This document shows positions 21,700-32,674 of a DNA stretch of 64,000 nt, piece after piece (position 1 is the stretch's first letter; each line of letters opens with the position of its first letter). The stretch spans positions 1-64,000 of the forward strand of contig JABMLP010000002.1 of the NCBI GenBank assembly GCA_013176395.1, read 5' to 3'. The notes beneath the pieces were generated by a model. The model was not told the origin of the DNA and did no database searches. It was given only the letters and a program-made list of their open reading frames with translations. The stretch is from Venturia oleaginea (taxonomy: Eukaryota; Ascomycota; Dothideomycetes; Venturiales; Venturiaceae). The translations under genes were made by a program, and so were the position numbers.

Positions 21700-23042
21700 C
21701 AGTAGGGTCGCACAAGTTTCCGTACAGCCGAGATCGCTCAAAAAATGGTGATTCTTGTAATTACATTATCGCGCTTTCAACGCGATCATTTTCGCTCATA
21801 TTCTCGTATAATGTACAGTAATACCAGGGCTACAAAATGAGCCATTCAGTGAGCTATTTAGTATTTTGTGTGCCAACCATCTGCCGCCAGTAATGCCTCA
21901 ACCCTCCTTGGCATTGACTCAAGTACAGCATCAAAATAATGTTGTTCAATAAGCCGCCAGGCCTTAATAAGTGCTTCTCCTAGAACCTCTCGTATATTGT
22001 CTACACCGCCAGTAACGTATTCAATCATAGGTTCCACTTTGTAGACCAATTCCTTGAGCCTCCGCCAGAGGTTTTCAATCGGGTTCATATCACGACTGTA
22101 GGGCGGCGCATCTTGTAGTGGAATGAGGTTTTCCTTAAACCAGACTGTAGTCTTTTTGGCTTTGTGGATAGGCGCGTTATCCTGCATAAATTTAAGGCCC
22201 GGTTCGTATACTGTAGGTAACATTTCGTCGAGTAACTTGATATACGAGTTCGTAGAGTAGCCTTGACGCTTGCTCTCTAGGTCACGCTTAAGAATGTACA
22301 ATTCAGAGCGCCCTACTTGGCCAGAGAAGCATGCCCAAATCATGATAGACACTCCTTTACCCTTCTTATAGGTATCAATCATTGAGGTCTCCCATTTTTG
22401 TCCTGGTGTGCGAAAACACCATGTTCTTGCCTTGCCGGTCCCTCGCTCAACTGAGCACTCGTCAGACCATATAATCTTCGCCCAATCTTCAGCTTTCCAC
22501 GAGATGTGCTGCTCTGCCCAGAGCTTCCTGGCGTCAGCATGTACCTGTGTGAGGAAAGGGCGCCTTGCAGACCTCCAATTTGCGATTCCGTACTCTTTCA
22601 ATATCCTCCTGATGGTATCCTTCGAAAAATCGATGCAAGCCTGTCTTTTGACCTCCTCGTACGTTAACTTAGGCTGCGTATGTATAAAGCGTAACAGAGA
22701 TCGTTCATCTCGGTCTGTATACGAGCGTGGCCGGCCGCTGGAAGGTAGGGATTCGCCGTTCTGGCGTAATGGGGCCTTTTCAAGGCTGTATTGGATGGTG
22801 GAACGCGGTAGTTTTTGTAGCGCCGCAATTGCGCCTAAACTGAGCCCGGCTTCACGCTGCGCATCAATTTTGCCGCGTTGATATGGAGTAAGACGATGAT
22901 TAGGAAGCCTCTGCGGGTTTATAGGAGTCAATGGCTTTCGTTGAGGTGGCATAATGGTAGTGCAAAGATAATGTGTTAAAAAATGAGAGGTGTAGATTTC
23001 GCGTTTTCGCTTAATTGTACGGAAACTTTTGCCCTAGTACTG
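21700..23042 (-). mobile_element. Tc1/mariner-like transposon, complete, ~1.34 kb
   Basis: It is bounded by TA target duplications at 21698-21699 and 23043-23044. The ends are imperfect inverted repeats: CAGTAGGG..CAAGTTTCCGTACA on the left and, inverted, CAGTACTAGGGCAAAAGTTTCCGTACA (only short parts quoted) on the right, sharing the core AGTTTCCGTACA. It contains one uninterrupted transposase gene, so it may still be or recently have been active. Confidence 0.9.
21858..22952 (-). CDS. Tc1-like DD34E transposase, 364 aa
   Basis: This is a cut-and-paste transposase inserting at TA. An N-terminal helix-turn-helix region (about residues 20-110: TPYQRGKIDAQREAG.., SGRPRSYTDRDERSLL..) is followed by a DDE_3 catalytic domain. 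The first catalytic Asp is in IWSDECSVERG and the second in FMQDNAPIHKA. The Glu in NPIENLWRR is exactly 34 residues after the second Asp. All three catalytic residues are present, the frame has no stop, and the length is typical of the family. It fills almost the whole element. Confidence 0.93.
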   Translation of the reverse strand: MPPQRKPLTPINPQRLPNHRLTPYQRGKIDAQREAGLSLGAIAALQKLPRSTIQYSLEKAPLRQNGESLPSSGRPRSYTDRDERSLLRFIHTQPKLTYEEVKRQACIDFSKDTIRRILKEYGIANWRSARRPFLTQVHADARKLWAEQHISWKAEDWAKIIWSDECSVERGTGKARTWCFRTPGQKWETSMIDTYKKGKGVSIMIWACFSGQVGRSELYILKRDLESKRQGYSTNSYIKLLDEMLPTVYEPGLKFMQDNAPIHKAKKTTVWFKENLIPLQDAPPYSRDMNPIENLWRRLKELVYKVEPMIEYVTGGVDNIREVLGEALIKAWRLIEQHYFDAVLESMPRRVEALLAADGWHTKY

Positions 23043-23322
23043 TAATCTCAACCTTTCATCTTCGTCACTCAACTCTCAAGCACCGCATGAATCTGCCTAC
23101 CACGAGCTATCAGCAGCGTACGATAGACCGTATCGTCCCGCCCGTTCTCGAGCCTCCGCGGTCCTCCCTTTTGCGTGAGCCTGCTGGTCCTGTGCAGTGC
23201 TCTTTCACACCAGCTACGGCCATGTCATCCGTTGCAACAACGACACTAGAACAATTTTTACACCTCGCATTCCAAGTCGCCCTTTTCTCACTACCGATTG
23301 TTTCTTTCTTATCGCTCTTGCG

Positions 23323-24204
23323 ATGGCAGATCCTTACTTCAATCCTGCGAACAATTACGAAATCCAGCACAAAGGAAGCAAAGACCTCGCGATCAACAAC
23401 ACATATACCCGACGTTTTTTGGCTCGTTTAGCACTTCACACCACGGCCAGATTCTTTCACCGGGATGGCGCTTGTGTACCAATTTCGAAATACAGAATCA
23501 TCAAAACAGGATATTCGGTACACCTAACGGAAGCCGTAACAATGAAGTATATCGCAGAACACACCTCGATACCTGTTCCTAAAGTTTACTGCTCCTTTCT
23601 CCACAAAAAACGAGCTTACCTTGTCATGGAACGGATCCAAGGCGAAGAATTAGCAAGTGCCTGGAAGAAACTCTCTGCTGAGTCCCTTGGGAAAGTTTTC
23701 TCGCAACTAAAAGACATGGTCCAGGAGCTTCGGGCTTTGGAACCGCCGCCTGGCACGGGAGTTCAAAGTTGTATTGGTAGCTCTTTGTACGACTTCCGTC
23801 TCCCGCATGGGACCCCACGCTTTGGGCCGTTCACAACAATTCAAGGGTTTCATCGATGGCTGAGATACAATCTTCAAGCAACACAGATAGGCGACCACGT
23901 CGGCAGCCAGGACGCCAACGACATCAAAACTATGATTGCGAAACAGGAAGGTCAATGGCCACCCCCAGTTTTCACACATTGCGATCTAAACCCATTCAAC
24001 ATCTTAGTTTCTGGGGACAAGATAGTTGGAATTATTGATTGGGAGTCATCGGGGTGGTATCCTCCCTATTGGGAATTCACAACTGCATGGTTTGGAAACA
24101 GGACTAGAACTGAATGGCAGGGCATTCTCCATTCCCTACTTCACCCTTATCTGGAAGAACTAAATATGGAAAGAACTCGCAACCAATGGTGGGGTGAGTG
24201 TTGA
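23323..24204 (+). CDS. APH-family (aminoglycoside phosphotransferase-like) kinase, ~293 aa
   Basis: It has a protein-kinase-like fold of the APH/choline kinase superfamily. Fungal members are mostly uncharacterised small-molecule kinases and should not be read as drug resistance. Visible motifs are the hinge region AYLVMERIQGEEL, the catalytic loop HCDLNPFNILV (HxDxxxxN) and the metal-binding IIDWESSGWYP. I chose the ATG at 23323 (MADPYFNP) because it begins the conserved region. An in-frame start at 23197 would add 42 residues of unlike composition. The gene sits directly beside the Tc1 element and tail-to-tail with the next gene, with no obvious defect. Confidence 0.85.
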   Translation: MADPYFNPANNYEIQHKGSKDLAINNTYTRRFLARLALHTTARFFHRDGACVPISKYRIIKTGYSVHLTEAVTMKYIAEHTSIPVPKVYCSFLHKKRAYLVMERIQGEELASAWKKLSAESLGKVFSQLKDMVQELRALEPPPGTGVQSCIGSSLYDFRLPHGTPRFGPFTTIQGFHRWLRYNLQATQIGDHVGSQDANDIKTMIAKQEGQWPPPVFTHCDLNPFNILVSGDKIVGIIDWESSGWYPPYWEFTTAWFGNRTRTEWQGILHSLLHPYLEELNMERTRNQWWGEC

Positions 24205-24242
24205 ATTATGTTGCGCTCCCAATCGAGGCGACTATTCTCACC

Positions 24243-24927
24243 TTAAGGCACGCTCTCCTTCCCTTCGATCAAATCATAAGTCGGTTTAGGTTTCAATAAA
24301 TCCTCTGCCTTCGCGTACCTCTCCCTGCAGCAGTTTTCTGTGCAACATATTGCCTTGCAAACTTCTCAAGAGTTCCCCAATCGAGCTCAGAAAAGCCCAC
24401 GCAGCTACCGTTGTCCGCAATCTCTGCTAGAGCCTGCACAACCCATGTACGACATCTCCAGTTTGGGTCCCCATCGACGACGGGAATATTGCGAATAAGC
24501 TCAATTAGACGTTGTTCGTTCTCCACCTTTGCAACAACAATACGGGCGGGTAGGTTGTACGTTGCTCTGATATCGCTGACGATGTTCTCTTCGTACGTCC
24601 ATCCGTTAATCGAGTGATTCTTCACGTGATAACGAATACCGGGGGCATCTGCGCTCTTCTCCGCTTTGGGTCCAATTAGGAATCCCCAATGATATCTGGG
24701 AGCATCAGCTTATACCAGCTAATGGAGAGACTATTCAAAAACCTCCTTTCATCATTGTCAACAACTCCGCTGGGGTATAGGGCAATATACAGACGCTTTT
24801 TGTTTGGAGTTGCAACGCTTGGAAAGTAGCGGAGATAGCTTGAATTAGACGTATGTGACTTGCTGGCGGTTGGTAATTGTGAGACCGAGGAACTGTATAA
24901 GGTTAGACTCAGAAGTGGACACTGCAA
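24243..24927 (-). CDS. Small conserved fungal protein (DUF6914-like), with 3' frameshift
   Basis: The segment around KRLYIALYPSGVVDNDERR..HWGFLIGPKAE and the C-terminal AELDW-type region resemble a conserved ascomycete family I recall as DUF6914; the function is unknown. A 47-bp intron at 24696-24742 (GTTTTTGAATAG..CTGATGCTCCCAG) joins ..DERR to YHWGF.. in frame. The plain frame ends at 24293 (RGTRRQRIY), but dropping two bases of an AGAG near 24330 gives a better ending, AKAEDLLKPKPTYDLIEG, to a TAA at 24243-24245. The copy is therefore probably frameshifted near its end, or contains a sequencing error. The 5' end is unresolved; an AG acceptor preceded by CTAAC near 24890 suggests one more upstream exon. 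Confidence 0.65.
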
Positions 24928-25207
24928 AGACTTTTATTTTACCGTTCTGAGGCCCAGAAACCAGCTGGAAAGCCTTATGCTCCTGTTACAAGCTGGTAGT
25001 ATATACCACGTGAGTCGTTGACGATGATCTTGTAATGGTAAGCCAAATTAGTGTCATCGATATTATTGGGGGTGTAAAATGACATGAATGAAGAAGGTTT
25101 CAGCGTTTACAAATATCTCATAAATCAGATGTTCCTTCGTGCGAGTTTTGGCGGGCCAACTGCGCTACTACATGGCTTCCGCTACCGGAGTATCTATTCT
25201 CTTATAA

Positions 25208-26820
25208 CTAACGTGTTCCACCAGCGAGCTGGTCAAAAAGGCTTGGCACAACGAACTTATATTTCGCATCCTCAATTTCATCACTATCAAATAAGGAGCC
25301 TACGTACGTTGTGCTCGCATCTAATTCAGAAGATATCTCAGTATCTTTTTTGCACGTTCGCGCGTTATGCCCGGTCCCGCCACAGTTCCCACAGCGCCTT
25401 ACAGTTGGTCGGGCTTTTTCTTGATCACCACTACCACGAGCCTTCTTTGATCCCTGAGGCGCAACAGACGCCTCAGCAGCTACCCGCGCTGCTGCAGTCC
25501 CATACTCCGTAGTACCACCTTGCTGGATCCACCTCCATTTGCGCGATTTTCGCTTCGTCATTACTGCCAATTGCTCTTCAAGCTCGTGGTTTCGTGCAAC
25601 AAGTAGGGCGTTCTGGTGCAGCATCGATTCAGCGCCTTTAACAAGCTGTGAAAAGCCTGCCTGCGCAGTAACTGGTGGCCGAGAAAAAGACTCGCTTACG
25701 AGCTTGGATTGGGATCCAAATTCATGAGTATTGCTTGGAGTTTTTGACTGCCACGGCGTCTCCTGCGGTGGGGGTGCTGGTGGGGTACGTAGCCGTACTT
25801 CAAGGCGATCCAATACCACCTCCGCGTCGATAGGGACTAGCTCTACCATCTCAAAAGCCTTTCGACAGTTCTCTTCTGTAAACACGTCGAAAAACGCGTC
25901 TTTGAAGGCCAGGAGGAAGCCTTCTTTGTTGATATGGCAGACGCGTCGGCGTGCCAAGTCTCGAACTCGTTGAGAGTACTTGCACTTCAACGGCGAGAAG
26001 CAGACCACATCAAGCGGCTGGAGGATATTCAATGAATGAGGTGGCATTCAGAGCGTTAGGATCTTGTGTTCGAGGCAGTAGTCCTTGAAACCCTGGTTGA
26101 GATGGCTCTCATGGCCGTCCAAGATGAGCAGCCTATACCCCCCTACTTGACGCGCCTTTGTATGCGCGTCAAAATGCTTCAACCACTTAAGACCAAGCGC
26201 GTTGTTTGTCCAGCCGTTCTCAGAGACCGAGAGCTTCCAATTCCGTGGTATATCTGCCTCCTCATACCACGCAGAGGTGTGAACGCGTCCTTTGTAGATA
26301 ATGAAGGGCGGGGTCGCATACCCGGCGGCGCAGATGCTCTGGATAACTGTAACCCACTCGTGATCGCCTGGCTGGATCAAATTAGGCCGTTTACGTCTTT
26401 CAGAAGCTGTGACGACCTTCATTGACCCAATAACCCCCATCTGGAAGCCAATCTCGTCAAAGTTGTGCGTATGCTCGTTATGGACGCCGTACTTGGCTTT
26501 AGTATCTGCAACGAGCTTGAACCACGCGCCGATAATCTCTGGGTCTTCCTGTAGTATCTTACTGGCTCTCCACCGCGTATACCTAGTAGTTTCTCCGCCA
26601 TATCTGCTACCTCACACAGCCGGGGCGCGAATCCTCGCGAATTGAGGTCGAGAATATATCGGACAAGCGTTTGCTCTTCTGTCGCAGTGAGCTTGTGTTG
26701 GGCGTTGCGAGTATCTAGACGATACGTGATTCCTGATGAAAATGGATTTCTATTGGTGGAGAGGACTCGATGGCTGTCGCAATGAGAATGATTGACAACC
26801 GTGTTCTCAAATGTGTACAC
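25208..26820 (-). pseudogene. Pogo/Fot1-like transposase, broken (copy 1)
   Basis: This is a DDE_1 transposase of the pogo group. Read from 26820: a helix-turn-helix DNA-binding part (KLTATEEQTLVRYILDL, GGEPV), an apparent internal deletion and frameshift near 26560, the catalytic domain with HNFDEIGFQMG, LLILDGHESH and PLDVVCFSPLK (Asp-Asp-Asp), and a C-terminal CCHC-like zinc knuckle (CGNCGGTGHNARTC). An in-frame TGA at 26048 replaces the TGC seen in copy 2. The deletion, frameshift and stop make it non-functional. Confidence 0.88.
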
Positions 26821-28192
26821 TGTCTTCTCTCAAGTTGTGGTTGAGAGACGGATTATCCGACTTCTTCTTCAAAGAGGAGATGTCGTATTAGTGCGATGGG
26901 TTCAAAGGGTAGAGTAGGCCAAGTGTTCGAGGGACTACCTCCAAACAATTTGGCCTTTGGTGATTCCAGTTTCGCTTCCATTCATGCGTCAATTTGGTGC
27001 TTTCTGGCGGTGTCCTCGTGTGCTTCGGTTCCTTTCACGGCATTGTGTAGAACTCTGCTTTATTCTTTGTGGAGACGATCTCATTATGTGGTGCAGTAAT
27101 ATCCGGTGCGGTGGAGGTGCTGGGTAAGAGTTCGGCTGTGGCCTGTATTGCGCCTGGGGTAACAATGCTGCCATTGCTGGTAGAGGTAACTGAGATGAAA
27201 CCAGGTAGATTCGAGTAATGCGGTGCACTGGGTATATGATTCGGTGGTGAAGAGGTACTTGGCGACGCCTTGATTATTGGCGACTGCCGGTTGTGGTAAG
27301 CCTCGAAAGATGGTAACTGAGCTGCCGGACCGAATGCTGTTGGGTATTCATAGCTAAACCAATCTCGAAGTGTGCAGTTGTGGTTGTTGCCAAAACTGGG
27401 CCGTGCTAAGTCCGTAGTTGCGGTGGTGCGGTTGGTCATCCGTTATTATGTCTGAGTTGCTGCTGGAGGCGCACGACGAGAGATCGGGTCGTGAGTACTT
27501 ATCTTCCATCACGGTTTCCTTCTGTTGCGCTGGGTCACTACTTGGTGACTTCTTGAATTGCTGGCGATTGCCGGGTTAACTGCTGTTGGGTACTCATAGT
27601 TAAACCAATCCGGATAACTATGTGCGATGCGGTTCGAAGTAGTCTGTGATAACGAAGTCGCGGTTGTGGTATGACAGCTTTCGGGAGCGAGGATACTGTT
27701 GTTATAGCTGAACCAGGCCAGGTAGCTATGTGCGATGCGGTTCGAAGTTGTCTATGATGGCTAAGTTCCGGTTGTAGTTGCTTACGGTGGAGGAAGCTCT
27801 CGAAGATCGAAGTCTGGTGCGATGGATCAGTTCGGCGGTAGAGGAATTCCTTCCGTAAGTTCTCCAGCGCCTTCATCCGTGCTTACGAGGTTTCGGTGAG
27901 GATTTTTCACTTTCACTGGTGGCGGTCTCCTGGAATGTTTGTCGGCCAGAAAGCGCGTGACAGGATTGTGGCTTTCTTTTTGTCGGATAATGCTGCCATT
28001 GCTGGTGGAGGTGATGCAAATTTTTGACTAATCTTCCGCGCCTGGCCGGGTAGCTGTGTGCGAGTCCTTTGGTTGAAGTTATGGCTCTTGTCCTTTGGTG
28101 GAGAGGAGTTGTAACACGCCGCTGAAGGTATTTGTTCGGCAGCCTCCTGGAATCGCAATGAAAAGTGAGGTGGTGGGCATTGTGTAGAACTA
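26821..28192. repeat. Degenerate modular repeats, no intact gene
   Basis: Short modules recur here and at 30.1-32.6 kb, such as AATGCTGCCATTGCTGGT (27170, 27990; variants at 30797 and 31199) and CTTCAAAGAGGAGATGTCGT (26870 and 31060). A two-copy tandem of about 109 bp lies at 27610-27780 (GTGCGATGCGGTTCGAAG). On the minus strand, Ser/Pro/Thr-rich fragments can be read, but always broken. The parent element is not identified. Confidence 0.5.
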
Positions 28193-28197
28193 GTGAC

Positions 28198-28389
28198 TGT
28201 TGATTCGGCTTTGTACACGTGTATGAAATAGTAATGAAATGATAATGTAACGATAATGAAATGATAATAAATTAAACATATATGGATAAGTCTCTTGTGT
28301 TCTTGATTGTTCATTGTTTTTCTTCGAACATTGAGGTATCCTTGAGATGCAGAGATTGCACCGCCCCCGTCAGTGCCAAGGATACGACA
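28198..28389 (-). repeat. Solo LTR of the palindrome copia family
   Basis: It is 192 bp, from TGTTGATTCGG to GGATACGACA as read on the plus strand. It is flanked by the 5-bp target duplication GTGAC (28193-28197 and 28390-28394). It is nearly the same sequence as the LTR at 5396-5564, so this copia family has moved at least twice here. A solo LTR implies recombination between the two LTRs of a former complete copy. Confidence 0.92.
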
Positions 28390-28493
28390 GTGACTGTGCT
28401 TACATTACAGTATCGTCAATTCCGTGGCTGGTGTGAAAAGCTGTGGTGGTTATCCCGTCTGTAATGATTCCGTAGCGGATGGTGCAGTAATCG

Positions 28494-30100
28494 ATTGATT
28501 GATTGATTGATTTTATCCTACTCGGTTGCAGCCGCTTAATCAGGCAGCTATGTCCGGTTAGGAGGACTTCATCAGACAGCCGACACGTGATAGATTATAT
28601 AATCCACCGCGCCCCACTTCGCCCCGTTCACTGAAACAAGACCAGCTGTCCCCTCCGTCCTCCCTCTTTTCCCTTAACCAGTATCTCCAAATGCCCGCTG
28701 GCTCTTGTAGATACTGGTTATTCTGCTAGTATATCTGTGCTATGTAGACTCAAGAGGCAATGCCTCGTGTTTCGCTATCCTTCTACCTACAGTCTCCCTC
28801 TAATGCTCAGCTTTGTCTATCTGTTTCGCCTTATCCCTCAAGGCCAATGGGTTCCCTAAGTATGTTTCTGCTTGTGAAAGTTGCCTTGCACCAGATTCCT
28901 ATGCGGCGGTGTATTTGGTTGTGTGATGCTGGAGACAATAGTAACCATCGTAGTCGTGATTTCGCTGCTTGGGTGTGATACTCCGGGTATGCCCGTGGAC
29001 GAGGCTGTCTGGTAGCTGCCGTATTGTATGGCGCCGATCGTGCTATAGACCTGCCGTCTTATAGTCGGAGCCTACCTGCTGCTAGTCGCTCTCCCTACTT
29101 GCTATATCGCGCTCCTACTCTTGCCAATGCCATAACTGGGACGCAACAGTCTGGGGAGAGGCTCAAGGCTACGTCTGCTGGCTTGTAGGAAGGGGATTTG
29201 CCGCCAATAAGCTCCTTCTATACGTCCTTACTGCTTACTGTGTTGCGCACCTACTCTTGCCAATGCCATAACTGGGAGGCAACAGTTTGGGGAGAGGCTC
29301 AAGGCTCTGGACATCAGCTTGCAGCAGGACGGTTTGCGGAGACGATAGTAGATGAGGTTCTCTAGCAGCTGCCGTATCGTGTCGCACCGATTGTGTTGTA
29401 GACCTGTCGTCTTATAGTCGGAGCCTATCTGCTGCTAGTCGCTCTCCCTGCTTGCTATATCGCGCACCTACTCTTGCCAATGCCATAACTGGGACGCAAC
29501 AGTCTGGGGAGAGGCTCAAGGCTACGTCTGCTAGCTTACAGGGAGGGGATTTGCCGCCAATAGGCTCCTTCTATGCGTCCTTACTACTTACTGTGTCGCG
29601 CACCTACTCTTGCCAATGCCATAACTGGGAGGCAACAGTTTGGGGAGAGGCTCAAGGCTCTGGGCAACAGCTTGTAGCAGGACGGTTTGCCAAGACGTTG
29701 GGAGAGGTTGTCTAGTCGTTGCAGTGGTGTGTGGTGCCGATTGTTGCGCACCGGGCGTCTGGTGTTTGAGTTGTGTTGAAGGTATTGCCGTTCTAGCAGT
29801 GACTCGTCGACTCGGAGCGTTGCAGTGTCATCTGGGGTGATGGACTAGCCGGGAGATAGTGACTAGATGGTTGCTGTTGTCTTTGGTGGACGCATCGTTC
29901 GTGTAGCTTGCTCATGTATTCGTCTGCTTGCTCTGCCGTGGCCGCGACGGCGACTCTAGAGATATCTCATCGACGCTGAGGGACGCGCGATGGCCTCTAG
30001 AGGCCGGAGCGGCCACTGGCAGAGGTGTTTTGATGATCTTTAGATGATACTTCTGTAAATTCCAAAAATTGAGTTTTCGCTGTGTGTGCTGTTTTTTTTT
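28494..30100 (-). mobile_element. SINE-like non-autonomous retroposon, copy 1 (~1607 bp)
   Basis: It is flanked by the 13-bp target duplication GGTGCAGTAATCG (28481-28493 and 30101-30113). In sense (minus) orientation it begins with an A-run then CAGCACACACAGCG and ends with GGATAAAATC and a (AATC)n-type tail. It contains an internal tandem duplication of about 355 bp marked by the motif CTTGCCAATGCCATAACTGG. No reverse transcriptase or other long protein is encoded; the longest frames are under 100 codons. Shared ends, a variable simple tail and 13-15 bp duplications indicate target-primed reverse transcription using another element's enzyme. Confidence 0.85.
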
Positions 30101-30113
30101 GGTGCAGTAATCG

Positions 30114-32674
30114 GCGCCGTGACAGATAACAGGCTGGGGCAAAATGATTGTGCATCGTGCAGAACTATTGCTGGTGTGAAGGACTCCCACTTCATTGGTG
30201 TGACGGTTTTGTGTGTAATGAAGATTGATATCCAGGTTCGCAACCCAAACAATTATCTCGTCATTGAATATGAAACTCGGTGGCGGAAAGAAACTGGACT
30301 TGCTAGTACGCAGCCTTCTCCACCAATTTGTTCATTGTTTTGACCGCGAGGCCGAGCGGGAGATAACAAAGCGAGTCGAATTATGTAGACGCGTACGTGA
30401 CGAAGGAGCACGACACCCTCGTTGTCTGGTGCGGGAGTCTGCTTCAGATTAGTTCCATATTCAGTGACGAGGTGAGCTGGGTTCGAGACGTCAAAACGAC
30501 ATGCGAAAGGCTTGGAAAAAAACCTTCTGATAGATACCAGTTGAAGTACATGCGAAAGGCTTCGGGCGCATCTTTTGGTGTGCGGAGTGATGCAGTGGTG
30601 GGATAATCGGCACCAATGATTCGGGTGACTTCCTTCCAATCTGGTGTTGTAGGAGTGACGGTGGTGGGTACTCACCAAAGCTGGAGTCGCAAGAGGAGAT
30701 ATGCGTGCGCCCTCGTTGTCTGGTGGAGAGGATTCGGTGGAGAGGATTCGGTGGAGAGGAGGACCTTGTAGGGTGCATGATTCGACCGCGGGGGTGACAA
30801 TGCTGCCATTGCTGCTAGATGTTGGTATTTGAGAGCAAGGAAGAACAGGCAGCCTCGAAGAATGGCTTCGGGAGTGAGGGCGGTGTCTTCCATCACGGTA
30901 TTCTTTGGTTGAGTAGCCTGCAATGTACTTTTTGGTTTCGGCAAGGAGGTTTCGGTAATGAGGTTTCGGTGAGGCGGTTTTGGTGAGGAGGTGTCGGTGA
31001 GGAGGTGCCGGTAAGGAGAGGAGGGGTTCTTCGATGTATCGGCGCCCTGTGGCTTTCTTCTTCAAAGAGGAGATGTCGTATTTGTTGGCGGGTGAAGTCT
31101 ACAATGACTCTACCGATGAAGCCGCCGCTGATGGTACTTGAGAGCGATTAAAGGACGATGTGCGATCCGGGCTGGGGAGGATACGGTGGAGGGGTATGTA
31201 CCTGCTGCTATTGCTAGTAGAGGTGAGATGCTGGGACAATAAATAAGAACGTCTAGTCTGGAAGGTATCGATCATTGCATCCTGGAAGTCGGTTTCCTGC
31301 AATTTATCCAATTACAGCAATCATTGCGCAGCAGACGAATTAAAGTCCGTGATGCTGATAGCGCAGCCACAGACCTGGAGCTACCTCGGGCTGGACTTTG
31401 TTGTGTCTGAAGTCTCGAGGTGGATGAAAATGGATTTCTGCTGGTAGAGAGGAATCGGTGAAGAGGAATCGGTGTTCGAAATGGTTGAAGGAGCTTCCTC
31501 GATATTCGGCTGAGCTGGGTGGTGTAGATTTGTGGTGATAATACTGACTCGGTGGAGAGGACTCGGTGCTGCGCATGTATGGTGGCTTTCGGGAGCGATG
31601 GCGGGAGTATGATGGAAGTCGTTGAAATTCTTGATAGCGCTTATGGTGAGGATGCTGTCACTGCTGGGTTCTATTGTTGACGAGAGAGAGAGGTGTGGAT
31701 TCACTGCCCGAATGACACGATACCTTACAGCTATCGCAACGTTGTGATTGGGATAGACGCACGGAGTATGAAGACAGCGACTAGCTTGCGAATGGTAGCA
31801 TGCTGGAAGCGGTGGAGTCGAGTAGGTGCGAGAGACTTGAGGCCTTTTTCTTCAGAGAGGAGAAGCTATCCAGGTATGGAAGCACGTTGAGAAAAAACTT
31901 TGGAGAGGGAGGTTTCGGTGGAGAGGAACATCGCAGTGTGTCGTCTTTGCTAGTGGGTCGATGGTTCTCACCCGCTGGAGGTGTTGGTGGTGAGTCGTAA
32001 TGAAAAGTGACCAAGCCTTTATTCTGATGACGGGCTGCAGTCACTAAAGAAGTGTTGGTTTATCATCGAGGAGAATTTCAAAACTGAGAGGGAAGGAATC
32101 TGCCTAACTATTGTCCAGGCTTCCGAACCCGAACCTGCCATGTATTGTGTGTGTGAACCGTTTGTGTGAACAGCGTGAAAGGGACCGTGTGTGAATCGTA
32201 AGGATCGAGAAGACCGTCAGTCATGGAGATCATGCAGTAGAAGTGACCTGTCAGTCTTGGCAATGTATGCGCAAAGTTGATAGGTGAATTTACGGCTACT
32301 CGTTATGCAGAGAATAGTCTAGCTACGCTGAGCGGAACCATCGTCGCAGGGAAGGTCTGTGATGATTGAAGTGGTTTCATCTTCGTAGCGTTGGTGTTCG
32401 AGATCCTGTAAAAAACGGTAGAGAGGTAACTATCTTCCATCTCACGGTGTCCTTTGGTTGAGCTGGGTGGCAATGGTGGAGAGGCAACGACGGAGAGGTT
32501 CATGTCCAACAGATATTTGCGCTTTCCTATTCTTTGGCTGAGGAGTGAAGGATTGCGTCTTATGGAGTATGCCACTTGGTTGAGCTGGTTTTGGTGTCCT
32601 TCGGCTGGTGATCTTTTGTGGTGGATACAGCCCTTAATTCACGCGACGATTGCTCACCACAATGTCGTCTCATA
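30114..32674. repeat. Degenerate modular repeats, second block
   Basis: The modules are the same as at 26.8-28.2 kb, plus many G-rich minisatellite-like words such as GGTGGAGAGGATTCGGTG near 30725-30765 and GAGGTTTCGGTGAGG near 30945-31010. A 270-codon minus-strand frame (30253-31065) exists, but its sequence is Ser/Pro/His-rich repeat translation without a recognisable domain, so it is not called as a gene. Confidence 0.45.

Noticed and set aside
23323..24204. Aminoglycoside resistance gene
   Set aside because: It has the APH fold and catalytic loop only. Fungal genomes hold many such kinases without link to antibiotics.
28760..29840. Small repeated frames (66, 72 and 87 codons) in all SINE-like copies
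   Set aside because: They lie antisense to the inferred transcript, follow the internal tandem repeat, and are conserved only because the copies are recent.
30253..31065. 270-codon minus-strand frame in the modular repeat block
   Set aside because: The sequence is Ser/Pro/His-rich translation of repeated words, with no domain and no conserved start. Its modules recur elsewhere in broken frames.
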